Positions 7,721 to 16,071 of a DNA stretch of 30,926 nt are shown here, piece by piece. Location: positions 1 to 30,926 of the forward strand of contig CALFLJ010000126.1 in NCBI GenBank assembly GCA_937880335.1, written 5' to 3'. Source of the stretch: an uncultured Succinatimonas sp. (GTDB lineage Bacteria > Pseudomonadota > Gammaproteobacteria > Enterobacterales > Succinivibrionaceae). Each line of letters opens with the position of its first letter. The stretch's first letter is position 1. Position numbers and translations under genes: made by a program. The notes under the pieces were generated by a model. The model saw nothing but the letters and a program-made list of their open reading frames with translations. It searched no databases and had not been told where the DNA came from.

Positions 7721-9424
7721 CTATACTTGAGCTTTATTGTTATCACGCAATGCAACAGTTAAATTAAATACGGGCTTTCCTTTGGTGAAGTTTTTAGTAT
7801 CGACACAGAAATAGCCTTCGCGCTCAAACTGATATCTATCAGATGGATTTGCATCTTTGAGACTTGCCTCTATAGCTGCATCCTCAATAACCTCACAGGA
7901 TGAAGGATTTATTGTTGATAAGAAATCCTCAGCCTGTCCTGGGTTTGGAATATTGAATAAATTACTATAAAGCTTAACGGTAGTACGCAGACAATCCTCA
8001 GCATTTACAAAGTGAATGACTCCCTTTGGTTTATGTCCCTCAACATTGGTTCCAACGCTGTTTGGAATTGCCTGAGCATGTACACAGATAACATTACCGT
8101 TTTCATCTTTCTCGCAGCTTGTAGCTTTGATGATATAAGCCTCATGATCTAACTTCAAACGCTTATACTGTTTATTTGCAGTCTCTCTGAAATCCTGTGC
8201 ATCTATATAAAGCACTTTACCAAAACTTACCTTGCGACTACCCATCTCTGGTTTGTCAGGATGATTTGGAACATCAAATGAGGTGGCATCAACACCTGTC
8301 TCACCGTAGTTGTCAATGACAAGCTTAAGAGGGTGTAAAACAGCCATAGCACGTTTGGCATGAGCGTTTAAATCGTCTCTAATACAAGATTCCAAAGCTC
8401 TCATCTCAACTACGTTTTCCTGCTTTGTAACACCGATACGGCGACAGAATTCGCGTATAGACTCAGGAGTATAACCACGACGGCGTAATCCTGAGATTGT
8501 AGTAAGACGAGGATCATCCCATCCGTCTACTAAACCTTTTTCCACTAATAAATTAAGCTTGCGCTTTGAGGTTATGGAATACTCTAAATTAAGACGACTC
8601 ATCTCATACTGATGAGGACGGGCTTTGATTGAAATATTATCCAATACCCAATCATAAAGACGACGATTGTCCTGGAACTCCAAAGTACAGATTGAATGGG
8701 TAATTCCTTCAATTGCATCTGAGATACAATGGGTAAAATCGTACATAGGATAGATACACCACTTATCTCCGGTGCACTCATGACAGGCAAAGCGAACACG
8801 ATAAAGTACAGGATCACGCATGCAAATAAAAGGTGAGGCCATATCAATCTTTGCTCTAAGACAGGCCTTACCCTCAGCAAACTCACCTGCACGCATCTTT
8901 TCAAATAAGGCGCGGTTTTCTTCAATACTACGATCACGATAAGGACTATTGCGACCTGGCTCTTTTAAAGTGCCTCTGTATTCACGTATCTCGTCTGCAG
9001 AGAGCTCATCTACATAGGCTAACCCTTTATCAATAAGCTCTAAGGCATAGCCGTAAAGTCTATCAAAATAATCAGAGGAATGACAAATGGAGGTCCATTT
9101 AAAGCCTAACCACTGTACATCACGCTCAATTGCCTTTACGTATTCAATATCCTCTTTAACAGGATTAGTATCGTCAAAACGCAGATTACAAGTACCATTG
9201 TAATCACGAGCTAAACCAAAATTTAGACAAATTGATTTAGCATGGCCTATGTGCAAATAACCGTTAGGCTCAGGAGGGAAACGTGTAGCGACATGATCAG
9301 TCCGACCCTCTTTTAAATCCTCGTCAATAATATCAGTGATAAAATTACGCGGAATCTTCTCAACTACATCTGTATTGTCGCTCATCATATAATTTCTTGT
9401 GTCATTCTGTTTTACAGAATGCAC
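7721..9424 (-). CDS. glnS: Glutaminyl-tRNA synthetase
   Basis: GlnS charges tRNA-Gln with glutamine in the cytoplasm. Class I synthetase signatures are present: RFPPEPNGYLHIGHAKS with the HIGH motif at residues 58-61, and ITSKRKL (about 285-291) as the KMSKS-loop equivalent. Sequence similarity to E. coli GlnS is evident throughout. The start is ambiguous. A GTG at 9424 has AAGGAG 4 bases upstream and gives 567 aa. An ATG at 9385 (MSDNTDV) gives 554 aa, the same length as E. coli GlnS, but has only a weak ribosome site. I keep the GTG because of the better site. It is first of a probable operon glnS - unknown gene - bamC. Confidence 0.95.
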   Translation of the reverse strand: MHSVKQNDTRNYMMSDNTDVVEKIPRNFITDIIDEDLKEGRTDHVATRFPPEPNGYLHIGHAKSICLNFGLARDYNGTCNLRFDDTNPVKEDIEYVKAIERDVQWLGFKWTSICHSSDYFDRLYGYALELIDKGLAYVDELSADEIREYRGTLKEPGRNSPYRDRSIEENRALFEKMRAGEFAEGKACLRAKIDMASPFICMRDPVLYRVRFACHECTGDKWCIYPMYDFTHCISDAIEGITHSICTLEFQDNRRLYDWVLDNISIKARPHQYEMSRLNLEYSITSKRKLNLLVEKGLVDGWDDPRLTTISGLRRRGYTPESIREFCRRIGVTKQENVVEMRALESCIRDDLNAHAKRAMAVLHPLKLVIDNYGETGVDATSFDVPNHPDKPEMGSRKVSFGKVLYIDAQDFRETANKQYKRLKLDHEAYIIKATSCEKDENGNVICVHAQAIPNSVGTNVEGHKPKGVIHFVNAEDCLRTTVKLYSNLFNIPNPGQAEDFLSTINPSSCEVIEDAAIEASLKDANPSDRYQFEREGYFCVDTKNFTKGKPVFNLTVALRDNNKAQV

Positions 9425-9760
9425 AATTCTCCTTTATAAATAGGTTAAGAACAATCTATGTCCTAAATAAAGCTAAAATTCCAAAAAATCTTGAGCTTAA
9501 AATTTGGCTTTAGATAAAAGCTTTCTCATGGATTTTCTATAATTGTCTTATAATATCAAACCCAAATAAATCTCTCAATTTTTATTAGATATTTTAAAAT
9601 TAACTTATTGAAATTTATATTTAAAGTATCGATACAAGAAATCTTATATATTTATCTTTATTTAAGTTTAATAACTATCGTACAAAAAGAGCTTAAATAA
9701 ATGTTAATATATAGCGTCAAAATTAGGTCCTAATGCCTAATAACTATTTGAGGTAATAAT
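9425..9760. other. Divergent intergenic region between glnS and maoP (336 bases)
   Basis: Very AT-rich, no ORF of note. It must hold promoters for both genes, but no strong sigma-70 pair stands out. Two symmetric elements are visible: the 10-base palindrome GTATCGATAC at 9626-9635, and TTAGGTCCTAA at 9723-9733 followed at once by GCCTAAT, just upstream of the maoP ribosome site. Either could be an operator; in E. coli the partner site maoS lies upstream of maoP, but I cannot recall its sequence well enough to compare. Confidence 0.5.
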
Positions 9761-10108
9761 ATGAGCTTTGAGTCTGAAAAGCCGTTTAACGATTTCACAC
9801 ACTTTGCCCGCGGTATTCGTCGTAGCGGTGATTTCACTATTAGAGAGGCCGAACTTCTAGAGAAATGCGGTTCTGCCATGATGGATCTTTACAATGGCGT
9901 ACGCGAACCTCAAGATGAGGCAGAGAAAATCTTCTTAGAACAAATTAAATCTGATGAAGTAATTACTGATCCTAAGACAAAGATTTTCAAAAAATACTTA
10001 AATGTTATTAAACCACGTCACTTACATAGACTTTGCTCTGTTGGTAATGATGAGGAATTAAACTCTCAAGGCTACAGTAGTTCAGGTGGCGATGATAACT
10101 TAGATTAA
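9761..10108 (+). CDS. maoP: Macrodomain Ori organization protein MaoP (DUF413/YifE family)
   Basis: At 115 aa it matches the E. coli YifE/MaoP family, which acts with the nearby maoS site to organise the Ori macrodomain. The conserved block is clear: HFARGIRRSGDFTIREAELL (residues 13-32; E. coli has a near-identical PRGFSRHGDFTIKEAQLLE). The pattern G-x-REP (46-50) and a later KPRHLHRL (about 86-93) correspond to the E. coli RPKRFHTL segment. The ATG is preceded by TGAGG at a normal distance. It is monocistronic, with a terminator 10 bases after the stop, and is divergent from glnS. If the E. coli position holds, oriC may be nearby, but nothing in the window shows an origin. Confidence 0.88.
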   Translation: MSFESEKPFNDFTHFARGIRRSGDFTIREAELLEKCGSAMMDLYNGVREPQDEAEKIFLEQIKSDEVITDPKTKIFKKYLNVIKPRHLHRLCSVGNDEELNSQGYSSSGGDDNLD

Positions 10109-10117
10109 GTTTTAGAT

Positions 10118-10147
10118 AACCCTGATATTTTATCAGGGTTATTTTTT
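10118..10147 (+). terminator. Terminator after maoP (partly bidirectional)
   Basis: A perfect 10-bp stem (AACCCTGATA 10118-10127 with TATCAGGGTT 10131-10140, loop TTT) is followed by ATTTTTTA. It also stands just beyond the azlD stop codon and may serve both converging units. Confidence 0.85.
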
Positions 10148-10457
10148 AGAAAATAAGAATCAAATATACAGCTACAACTGTAAAGACAACGTTTAAGCTT
10201 AAAGGGGCTTTAAGCAAAGCGCATAAAATAGCTATGGCCGTACCAAAATATGCAGCATAGTCGTTGTTTTCTATACAGTAAAAAATTCCCGGAAAAACTA
10301 AAGCGGTAATAGCAGTAAAGGGCACTAAGTCTAAAAATCTCTGAAAATATGGACTTAACTTCATCTTAGATAAAAATAATGCCGGAATTGCTCTTACAGG
10401 ATAAGTCACAAGAAAAGCTACCAGAATAATTAGTAAATGATTATTTGACTCAGACAT
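10146..10457 (-). CDS. azlD: AzlD-family branched-chain amino acid exporter subunit
   Basis: The small membrane subunit of the AzlCD/BrnFE/YgaZH exporters, which pump out branched-chain amino acids (valine, isoleucine, leucine or analogues). At 103 aa it has the family's usual size and about four hydrophobic helices. The segment VTYPVRAIPALFLSKMKLSP (residues 18-37) is the typical AzlD motif (T-Y-x-x-R-x-x-P), and LDLVPFTAITALVFPGI (42-58) carries the conserved V-P-x-A/T helix. It starts 2 bases after azlC stops, so the pair is cotranscribed and presumably cotranslated. Confidence 0.85.
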   Translation of the reverse strand: MSESNNHLLIILVAFLVTYPVRAIPALFLSKMKLSPYFQRFLDLVPFTAITALVFPGIFYCIENNDYAAYFGTAIAILCALLKAPLSLNVVFTVVAVYLILIF

Positions 10458-10459
10458 CT

Positions 10460-11185
10460 CTATCCCCTCTGCTCTTTTGTATTTTTCTTATCATCAGGAC
10501 AGTTTGCTGTTCGTTTAATAAAAAAAGCGCCGATTAAAGCACATAATACAGTTGAGATCACGATAGATTCACTTGCTGATAAGAACTTATATAAAACAGT
10601 ATTTAAAACAGCTGTACCAAATATCATAAGTCCAACTTTAAAGTCAGAACGCCCGGCAGGCACGATAATGGCTATAAACAGGGCAAACAAGGCAATTCCT
10701 AAAGCCTGTGTTAATGCCACGGATAAAAAAGAATTTGCAATTACACCTAAAACAGCTCCTGTTACCCACGCAGTCCACGAAGTAAAAAATAACCCCAGAA
10801 AGTAAGGAATTCCAATAATCTCTTTTTTTGAGGTAGCAAAAATTGCAAATGTTTCGTCTGTTACAAGGTGTGAAAATAAAGCTCGATTTAAAAATGAAAG
10901 CTTTTTAAACAGGCTAAAAACACAGGTACTCATGATGAAATATCGAAAGTTCATAAGAAAAAGAGCTACTGCAAAAATAGGTAAGGCAGCACCACTTGCT
11001 GTCATACTTACGACAAGAAACTGACCTGAACCTGAATATGTTGTCAGAGAAATTAAAATAATCTCCCATGGGGCGAAGCCTGTTTGAGCTGCATAAACCG
11101 CATAAGCTGTTCCAACGGGGATATAACCTAGGGCAATTGGCACAGCCTGTTTTGCACCAAAAAGGAATAAATCTGTTTTCGTCAC
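10460..11185 (-). CDS. azlC: AzlC-family branched-chain amino acid exporter, large subunit
   Basis: The 241-aa inner-membrane partner of AzlD. The N-terminal GAKQAVPIALGYIPVGTAYA (residues 10-29) and the segment SGSGQFLVVSM (51-61) match AzlC (G-x-x-P-x-x-x-G then S-G-A-x-Q-F). LMNFRYFIMS (77-86) and HLVTDETFAI (106-115) are further family motifs, and seven or so hydrophobic stretches follow. The start is GTG at 11185, with AAAGG upstream. It is divergent from lysC across a 156-base gap. Amino acid export next to aspartokinase is suggestive, but no shared regulator is visible. Confidence 0.88.
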   Translation of the reverse strand: MTKTDLFLFGAKQAVPIALGYIPVGTAYAVYAAQTGFAPWEIILISLTTYSGSGQFLVVSMTASGAALPIFAVALFLMNFRYFIMSTCVFSLFKKLSFLNRALFSHLVTDETFAIFATSKKEIIGIPYFLGLFFTSWTAWVTGAVLGVIANSFLSVALTQALGIALFALFIAIIVPAGRSDFKVGLMIFGTAVLNTVLYKFLSASESIVISTVLCALIGAFFIKRTANCPDDKKNTKEQRG

Positions 11186-11274
11186 GACTGAAAAACCTTT
11201 TTTTTAAAATAAAAAACCTTACGAATAAAAAAAAGCTAAATTATGCACCAATTTGGACTTTTTGTTAATCTCTA

Positions 11275-11303
11275 TTGCACTAAAGTCAAAGGCTTACTAT
11301 ATT
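11275..11303 (+). promoter_or_regulatory. Candidate sigma-70 promoter of lysC
   Basis: TTGCAC (11275-11280) and TATATT (11298-11303) are spaced 17 bases apart, 38 bases before the lysC ATG. The leader would be about 30 bases, too short for the lysine riboswitch found at E. coli lysC. Confidence 0.6.
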
Positions 11304-11341
11304 TCAATACACCCTATTATTATTAACAAGTAAGAATTATT

Positions 11342-12700
11342 ATGGAAAATTTGGATATATCAAAATTTGGCGGTACTTCTGTTGCTAACTTCGAGGCTAT
11401 GACCTCAAGCTATAAGGTAGTTGTTGCCAATAAAAACACCTCTGTGGTTGTAATTAGCGCCTGCTCTGGCGTTACAAATATCTTAGTTGAATTAGCCTCA
11501 GGTGCATGCTCTAAGGAACACACCTTAGAGTTAATTGAAAAACTCCGTAAAATTCACACTGAGATCATAGACAATCTTCCTAAATATCGCGAGGATTTAC
11601 TTGCAAATCTCGAGCAGCACCTAAAAGAGATTTACGATCTTACCCAAGAGGCTAATATGGGTAGCTCTGATGCTTTAACTGATCGTATTGTTTCTCACGG
11701 TGAATTGATGTCTACCTATATTTTCACCGCTTTATTTAACCACTACGGAACTAAAGCCACCTGGTTTGATATTCGCTCCATTATGCGCACTGACTCTAAA
11801 TTTGGTTGCGCAACCCCTTTATTTGAAGTATTAAAAACATTGTCCGATGAGAAATTAGCACCTTTAGTCGGCAAGGACTCAATCATCATCACCCAAGGCT
11901 TTATTGCCTCTAACTCAGAAGGTCAAACCACAACCTTAGGTCGTGGTGGTTCCGATTATTCAGCAGCTCTTTTAGGTGAGGCTTTAGGTGCGTCTACAAT
12001 CTCAATTTGGACAGACGTTCCAGGTGTTTATACAACCGATCCTCGATTAGTTCCTCATGCCAAGCCAATCCCTGAGCTTACCTATTTAGAAGCTGCAGAA
12101 ATGGCAACCTTTGGTGCTAAGATTTTACATCCAAGTACTCTAGTTCCTGCTGTTCGTCGTGGCATTCCTGTCTACGTAGGTTCAAGTAAAGAGCCTGAGA
12201 AAGGAGGCACTTGGGTTAGACCTCAAACCGAAACCCACCCTCCGTTTAGAGCTGTTGCTTTGCGTAAGAACCAGACCTTAATTGTCCTGGCCTCCCCTAA
12301 GATGGTTGGTGCATCAGGCTTTCTGGCAAATGTGTTCTCTGTATTTGCAAAATACGGCAAATCAGTGGACTTAGTCTCAACCTCAGAGGTCTCCATTGCC
12401 GTAACCTTAGATGCAGGTACTCAGACATCAGGCAAGAGTAATGCCATTCCACAGGAGATGTTAGATGAGTTACGTCGTTTCTGCCACGTAAAGGTTGAAA
12501 ACGGCTTAAGCTTAGTTGCCATTATCGGCAATGAAATGAGTTCCTTACCAGGTATTACAACTCAAGCTTTTGACTCTATAAATCGTTATGCTGTACGTAT
12601 GATTTGCTATGGAGCATCAAATCACAACTTATGCTTCCTCTTGCAAGAGGATAAGGCTGTGGATGCCTTAATTGAAATTCACAAGCATCTGCTTGAGTAA
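11342..12700 (+). CDS. lysC: Aspartokinase III (lysine-sensitive type)
   Basis: Catalyses ATP-dependent phosphorylation of aspartate, the first step to lysine, threonine, methionine and diaminopimelate. At 452 aa it has the monofunctional LysC layout. The kinase domain opens with ISKFGGTSVANFEAM (residues 6-20); TTLGRGGSDYSAALL (198-212) binds nucleotide and aspartate. Two C-terminal ACT domains begin around 300; SVDLVSTSEVSIAVTLD (about 340-356) and RMICYGASNHNLCFL (about 419-433) are nearly the same as in E. coli LysC, so lysine feedback is likely. No homoserine dehydrogenase fusion. A weak TAAG site precedes the ATG. Monocistronic, followed by three hairpins. Confidence 0.95.
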   Translation: MENLDISKFGGTSVANFEAMTSSYKVVVANKNTSVVVISACSGVTNILVELASGACSKEHTLELIEKLRKIHTEIIDNLPKYREDLLANLEQHLKEIYDLTQEANMGSSDALTDRIVSHGELMSTYIFTALFNHYGTKATWFDIRSIMRTDSKFGCATPLFEVLKTLSDEKLAPLVGKDSIIITQGFIASNSEGQTTTLGRGGSDYSAALLGEALGASTISIWTDVPGVYTTDPRLVPHAKPIPELTYLEAAEMATFGAKILHPSTLVPAVRRGIPVYVGSSKEPEKGGTWVRPQTETHPPFRAVALRKNQTLIVLASPKMVGASGFLANVFSVFAKYGKSVDLVSTSEVSIAVTLDAGTQTSGKSNAIPQEMLDELRRFCHVKVENGLSLVAIIGNEMSSLPGITTQAFDSINRYAVRMICYGASNHNLCFLLQEDKAVDALIEIHKHLLE

Positions 12701-12715
12701 AAGCTAAAAAAGAAC

Positions 12716-12764
12716 TGCACCATCTTGATGGTGTAGTCACAGAAATTTATAACTTAAATTTCTG
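12716..12764 (+). repeat. Two tandem hairpins just after lysC
   Basis: Hairpin one pairs 12716-12723 with 12728-12735 (core CACCAT/ATGGTG, loop CTTG, one G-U pair). Hairpin two pairs CAGAAATTTA (12740-12749) with TAAATTTCTG (12755-12764). Neither has its own U-tract; both lie between the lysC stop and the terminator and could stabilise the mRNA 3' end or belong to a small 3' UTR-derived RNA. Confidence 0.55.
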
Positions 12765-12782
12765 TCTCACATAAAAGTTCAC

Positions 12783-12827
12783 AAGGTCTGTTTCCTAAAA
12801 TTTACAGGAACAGGCCTTTTAATTTTT
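12783..12827 (+). terminator. Terminator after lysC
   Basis: AAGGTCTGTTTCCT (12783-12796) pairs with AGGAACAGGCCTT (12806-12818) with one bulge and one G-U pair, followed by TTAATTTTTT. Confidence 0.75.
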
Positions 12828-13174
12828 TATCCATATTATTTATGGTTATACCATTTAATGTATTATTTAATCGATTTTTAAAGTGCTTTACCCCATAAAA
12901 GATCTTCTTTTTTTTTAAATATTAAAATCTCATTTGTGCTCAAAATTATCTCAATCATAATATCGTTATAAGTTGTTGCCTTTATTAACTTGCTTTAGAT
13001 AGGCTTAAGATCTTCAATACAGTTGCGTTAGTGTTTATGCTGATACTGCCCTATCCTATAAATGATGAACATAGATTACAATCCTCAAGCACAGTTTAAA
13101 ATTTATTGATATACATATTACATTCTTAGATGATAAGTCAGGATATATCACAAGCTAAATTTGCACTCTGACAC
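12828..13174. other. AT-rich intergenic stretch upstream of fliD (about 350 bases)
   Basis: No convincing protein gene; the longest plus-strand reading I noted is a 20-codon frame beginning ATGCTGATACTG near 13036 without a clear ribosome site. The stretch ends in a well-formed terminator at 13175 although no gene precedes it, so an untranslated RNA is possible. No clear promoter with both elements was found; TATAAA near 13057 is the best -10-like hexamer. Confidence 0.4.
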
Positions 13175-13204
13175 AAAAAACTGGCAATTTTTGCCGTTTT
13201 TTTT
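13175..13204 (+). terminator. Orphan intrinsic terminator upstream of the fliD promoter
   Basis: AAAAAAC-T-GGCAA pairs with TTGCC-GTTTTTT (one bulged T, loop TTT), giving a stem flanked by A and U runs. No ORF ends before it: it may back up lysC termination, end a small RNA, or insulate fliD. The U-tract suits the plus strand. Confidence 0.6.
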
Positions 13205-13237
13205 AATGATAATCTACAAATATTTTTTTAATATGAC

Positions 13238-13264
13238 TTAAGTTTTAATTAAATAAGCCGTTAC
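13238..13264 (+). promoter_or_regulatory. Sigma-28 (FliA) class flagellar promoter of fliD
   Basis: TTAAGTTT (13238-13245), 11 bases, then GCCGTTAC (13257-13264). The enterobacterial FliA consensus is TAAAGTTT-N11-GCCGATAA, so spacing is exact and 13 of 16 positions agree. It lies 82 bases upstream of the fliD ATG. Confidence 0.7.
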
Positions 13265-13346
13265 TTAAGATAAGTGGGAAGTGTATGGTCTTACTATCAG
13301 GCATATAACTTGCATCCACAAGGTCCATTATTGCGAGGAAATAATT

Positions 13347-14819
13347 ATGGCCACATCAACAATTACTTCAGCCGGTGCTGGATCGGGATATGATTTTGAG
13401 AGCATCATATCTGCCAGTGTAGAGGCAAAAAAATCAACTCTTGAAAATAGAACTAATGTAAAACGAGGTTTAGCTGAACTTGAGGTTTCAGGAGTTAGTA
13501 AATTAAAATCAGCCCTAAGTACATTTCAGGATTCTTTAAAAGCTTTAACTGAAAAGAATTCTATGAATGCTCATAAGGTGACAACAACAGAGTCTAAAGA
13601 CGTTGACATCTTTGACATTGAAACAGAAGAGGACGCCACTAACGTTAACTTCTCTTTATCTGTAACCCAACTTGCCGCAAGTGAGAAAGTGGTACAAAAA
13701 TTTACTGGCAGCAATGGCCAGGAATTTAATAATAGCTTTAAGGCCGGAACTTTAGAAATCGATCTTGGCAAGGATGAAGACGGTAAGGAACGTAAATTTA
13801 CCGTTAACGTTGAGGAAGGAGACAGTCTTGAGCTTATAAGAAAGCGCATCAATCAAAATGATTATGGTGTTACTGCTTCTTTGATTAAAACTAAGGAAGG
13901 ATATTCTTTCTCAATTGACGGTGGTCAAACTGGTGAAAATTCGACCTCATTAACTATAACAGCAAAAGACGCTCAAGGCGCTGATGCCTCAAATAACAGT
14001 TTAAGTGCATTTGCCTTTACCCAAGGTAGTTCTGGCAGTTGGTCTCACACAAAAGGTCTTGACGCAAAAGTCTTAGTTGATGGACAAGAGGTTAGCTCGA
14101 AATCTAATACCTTCGATGACGGACAAATCGCCGGTGTAAAACTTACCGTAAAGCGTTTATCTGAAAATGAAACCATTTCCACCACAAATCCGGATGGAAG
14201 TATTAATACAGTTACAGGCCTTAAGTCATATCAGGTTGATATTGGCTCAGATGAGGATGCTGTTACCAAGAAGATGCAAACCTTCATTGACTCTTATAAT
14301 ACTCTTATGAGTACTATGGATAAGCTTTACGCCCATAATACCTATACTGATGGTCAGAATAACTATGACGGTGGTGATCTTGCAGGTGATAGTCAGTTAT
14401 CAACTATAAAAAATCAAATTCAATCCATGGTCTCAAACTTCTCATCTAATGTTTCAGGTAAAACAATTTATGACTGCGGTATTGAATTTAAATCTGATGG
14501 CACTTTAGAGCTTGATAATACTAAATTTAAAGATGCCCTGGAAAATTCCTACAACTCAGTTGTAAACCTTTTTACCGGAGATAATGGTCTTTTAACTAAA
14601 ATGCAAGACTTTGTTAAAGGCTATACAGAAACCTCAGGTCTTTTAGATCAGCGTACAGAAGAGCTCAATCTCAAACTAAAAGATATTACTGCAGAGGAAA
14701 ATGACAATGCCGATTATCTGACTAAATATGAGGAATCTTTACGTCAAAGATACGCAAATCTAGATAGTTTAATCTCAGGTTATAATACCTCACTCTCTTA
14801 TATAACCAATCTATTCTAA
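13347..14819 (+). CDS. fliD: Flagellar hook-associated protein 2 (filament cap)
   Basis: FliD caps the growing flagellar filament and inserts flagellin subunits. I choose ATG 13347 (490 aa, MATSTITSAGAGSGYDFESI) because GAGGAA lies 8 bases upstream and the family begins with a short Ser/Gly-rich G-x-G-S-G-[LY]-D segment. An in-frame upstream ATG at 13281 lacks this support. The N-terminal D0-like coiled region (residues 15-70), central variable domain, and C-terminal helix with LDQRTEELNLKLKDI and the final NLDSLISGYNTSLSYITNLF (about 471-490) match FliD. No fliC, fliS or fliT is next to it, and the sigma-28-type promoter fits late flagellar expression. Confidence 0.88.
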   Translation: MATSTITSAGAGSGYDFESIISASVEAKKSTLENRTNVKRGLAELEVSGVSKLKSALSTFQDSLKALTEKNSMNAHKVTTTESKDVDIFDIETEEDATNVNFSLSVTQLAASEKVVQKFTGSNGQEFNNSFKAGTLEIDLGKDEDGKERKFTVNVEEGDSLELIRKRINQNDYGVTASLIKTKEGYSFSIDGGQTGENSTSLTITAKDAQGADASNNSLSAFAFTQGSSGSWSHTKGLDAKVLVDGQEVSSKSNTFDDGQIAGVKLTVKRLSENETISTTNPDGSINTVTGLKSYQVDIGSDEDAVTKKMQTFIDSYNTLMSTMDKLYAHNTYTDGQNNYDGGDLAGDSQLSTIKNQIQSMVSNFSSNVSGKTIYDCGIEFKSDGTLELDNTKFKDALENSYNSVVNLFTGDNGLLTKMQDFVKGYTETSGLLDQRTEELNLKLKDITAEENDNADYLTKYEESLRQRYANLDSLISGYNTSLSYITNLF

Positions 14820-14822
14820 TTA

Positions 14823-14860
14823 AAAATACCGTCACATCCTCGCTGTGACGGTATTTTATT
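14823..14860 (+). terminator. Terminator after fliD (bidirectional)
   Basis: A perfect 14-bp stem (AAAATACCGTCACA 14823-14836 with TGTGACGGTATTTT 14844-14857, loop of 7) with U-tracts on both strands. Confidence 0.9.
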
Positions 14861-14866
14861 AATCTA

Positions 14867-14891
14867 AAAAACCCGGGAAACCCGGGTTTTT
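14867..14891 (-). terminator. Terminator after fbaA
   Basis: AAAAACCCGGG (14867-14877) pairs with CCCGGGTTTTT (14881-14891), loop AAA; read on the minus strand it ends in a U run 20 bases past the fbaA stop. Confidence 0.9.
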
Positions 14892-14911
14892 ATTATCCTA
14901 TGCAAGAGAAA

Positions 14912-15994
14912 TTATAAGGAGTTAACGCAACCTAACTCTTCCATAGCGGTGATTACACGAGCTACCATGGACTCCTCGGACTTACGTAACCATACGCGTG
15001 GATCGTAGTACTTCTTGTTAGGAGCATCAGGACCCTCTGGGTTACCTAACTGGCCTTGTAGGTAGTCCTTCTTATCCTCATAGTAGCTACGAATTCCATT
15101 CCAGGCGGCCCACTGAGTATCGGTGTCGATATTCATCTTGATTACGCCGTAAGAAACAGACTCTGAGATCTCCTCGTGAGATGAACCTGAACCACCATGG
15201 AATACTAAGTTTAAAGGCTTAGTATCAGATAAACCGAACTTCTTGGCAACATAAGCCTGGGAATCACGTAAGATAGTAGGCTTTAACTTAACGTTACCTG
15301 GCTTATAAACACCGTGAACATTACCAAATGATGCGGCAATGGTAAAGTTAGGGGAAATCTTAATTAACTGCTCGTAGGCATAAGCTACATCCTCAGGCTG
15401 GGTGTAAAGGGCAGACTCATCCTTACCGGAGTTATCAACACCATCTTCCTCACCACCTGTGCAGCCTAACTCAAGCTCTAAGGTCATACCGATCTTAGAC
15501 ATACGCTCTAAATACTGGCAGCAAAGCTCAACGTTATCCTTTAAGGATTCCTCTGAAAGGTCGATCATGTGAGAGGAGAATAAAGGCTCGCCATGCTCAG
15601 CGAAATACTTTTCACCTTCAGTAATTAATCCATCAACCCATGGTAAAAGCTTCTTTGGACAATGATCAGTGTGAAGAACAACTGGAACGCCCCAGTACTT
15701 GGCAACGTTACGAACGTGTAATGCACCTGAAACAGCACCTAAAATAGCATTTCCCTGAGGAATATCGAGCTTTAAGCCTTTAGAACCAATGAAAGATGCA
15801 CCACCATTGGAGAACTGAATAATAACAGCAGACTTAGCCTTCTGAGCTGCTTCTAATACAGCGTTTATGGAGTTAGTACCAACACAGTTAACAGCTGGGA
15901 ATGCGTAGCCGTTCTCACGAGCTACTGCGAATAATTTCTGGAGGTTCTCACCAGTTACAACACCAGGCTTGACGACATCTAAAATCTTAGTCAT
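14912..15994 (-). CDS. fbaA: Class II fructose-bisphosphate aldolase
   Basis: Cleaves fructose 1,6-bisphosphate to glyceraldehyde 3-phosphate and dihydroxyacetone phosphate, a zinc-dependent glycolytic step in the cytoplasm. At 360 aa it is the length of E. coli FbaA. Signature segments are YAFPAVNCVGTNSINAVLEA (residues 31-50), the metal-binding VVLHTDHCPKK (about 106-116), LELELGCTGGEEDGVDN (about 172-188), ASFGNVHGVYKPGNVKL (about 222-238) and NLVFHGGSGSS (about 262-272). The codon use is strongly biased and the region is visibly less AT-rich than the T3SS genes, as expected for a highly expressed gene. AAGGAA precedes the ATG. It lies downstream of pgk, as in E. coli. Confidence 0.96.
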   Translation of the reverse strand: MTKILDVVKPGVVTGENLQKLFAVARENGYAFPAVNCVGTNSINAVLEAAQKAKSAVIIQFSNGGASFIGSKGLKLDIPQGNAILGAVSGALHVRNVAKYWGVPVVLHTDHCPKKLLPWVDGLITEGEKYFAEHGEPLFSSHMIDLSEESLKDNVELCCQYLERMSKIGMTLELELGCTGGEEDGVDNSGKDESALYTQPEDVAYAYEQLIKISPNFTIAASFGNVHGVYKPGNVKLKPTILRDSQAYVAKKFGLSDTKPLNLVFHGGSGSSHEEISESVSYGVIKMNIDTDTQWAAWNGIRSYYEDKKDYLQGQLGNPEGPDAPNKKYYDPRVWLRKSEESMVARVITAMEELGCVNSL

Positions 15995-16071
15995 TTGGGA
16001 ATTTCCTTGATTAAATTAAATGGAATTTCTGCTGTAAATTCCAAAAATAACCCTTTGGAAGGGAATTTTTA

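Noticed and set aside
11244..11260. TGCACCAATTTGG as an NtrC-type operator
   Set aside because: Only the left half matches the TGCACCA...TGGTGCA dyad; the right half ends in ACTT and there is no second site or sigma-54 promoter.
11186..11341. Lysine riboswitch upstream of lysC, as in E. coli
   Set aside because: The best promoter leaves a leader of only about 30 bases, and the whole 156-base gap is A/T-rich without the long stems of a lysine riboswitch.
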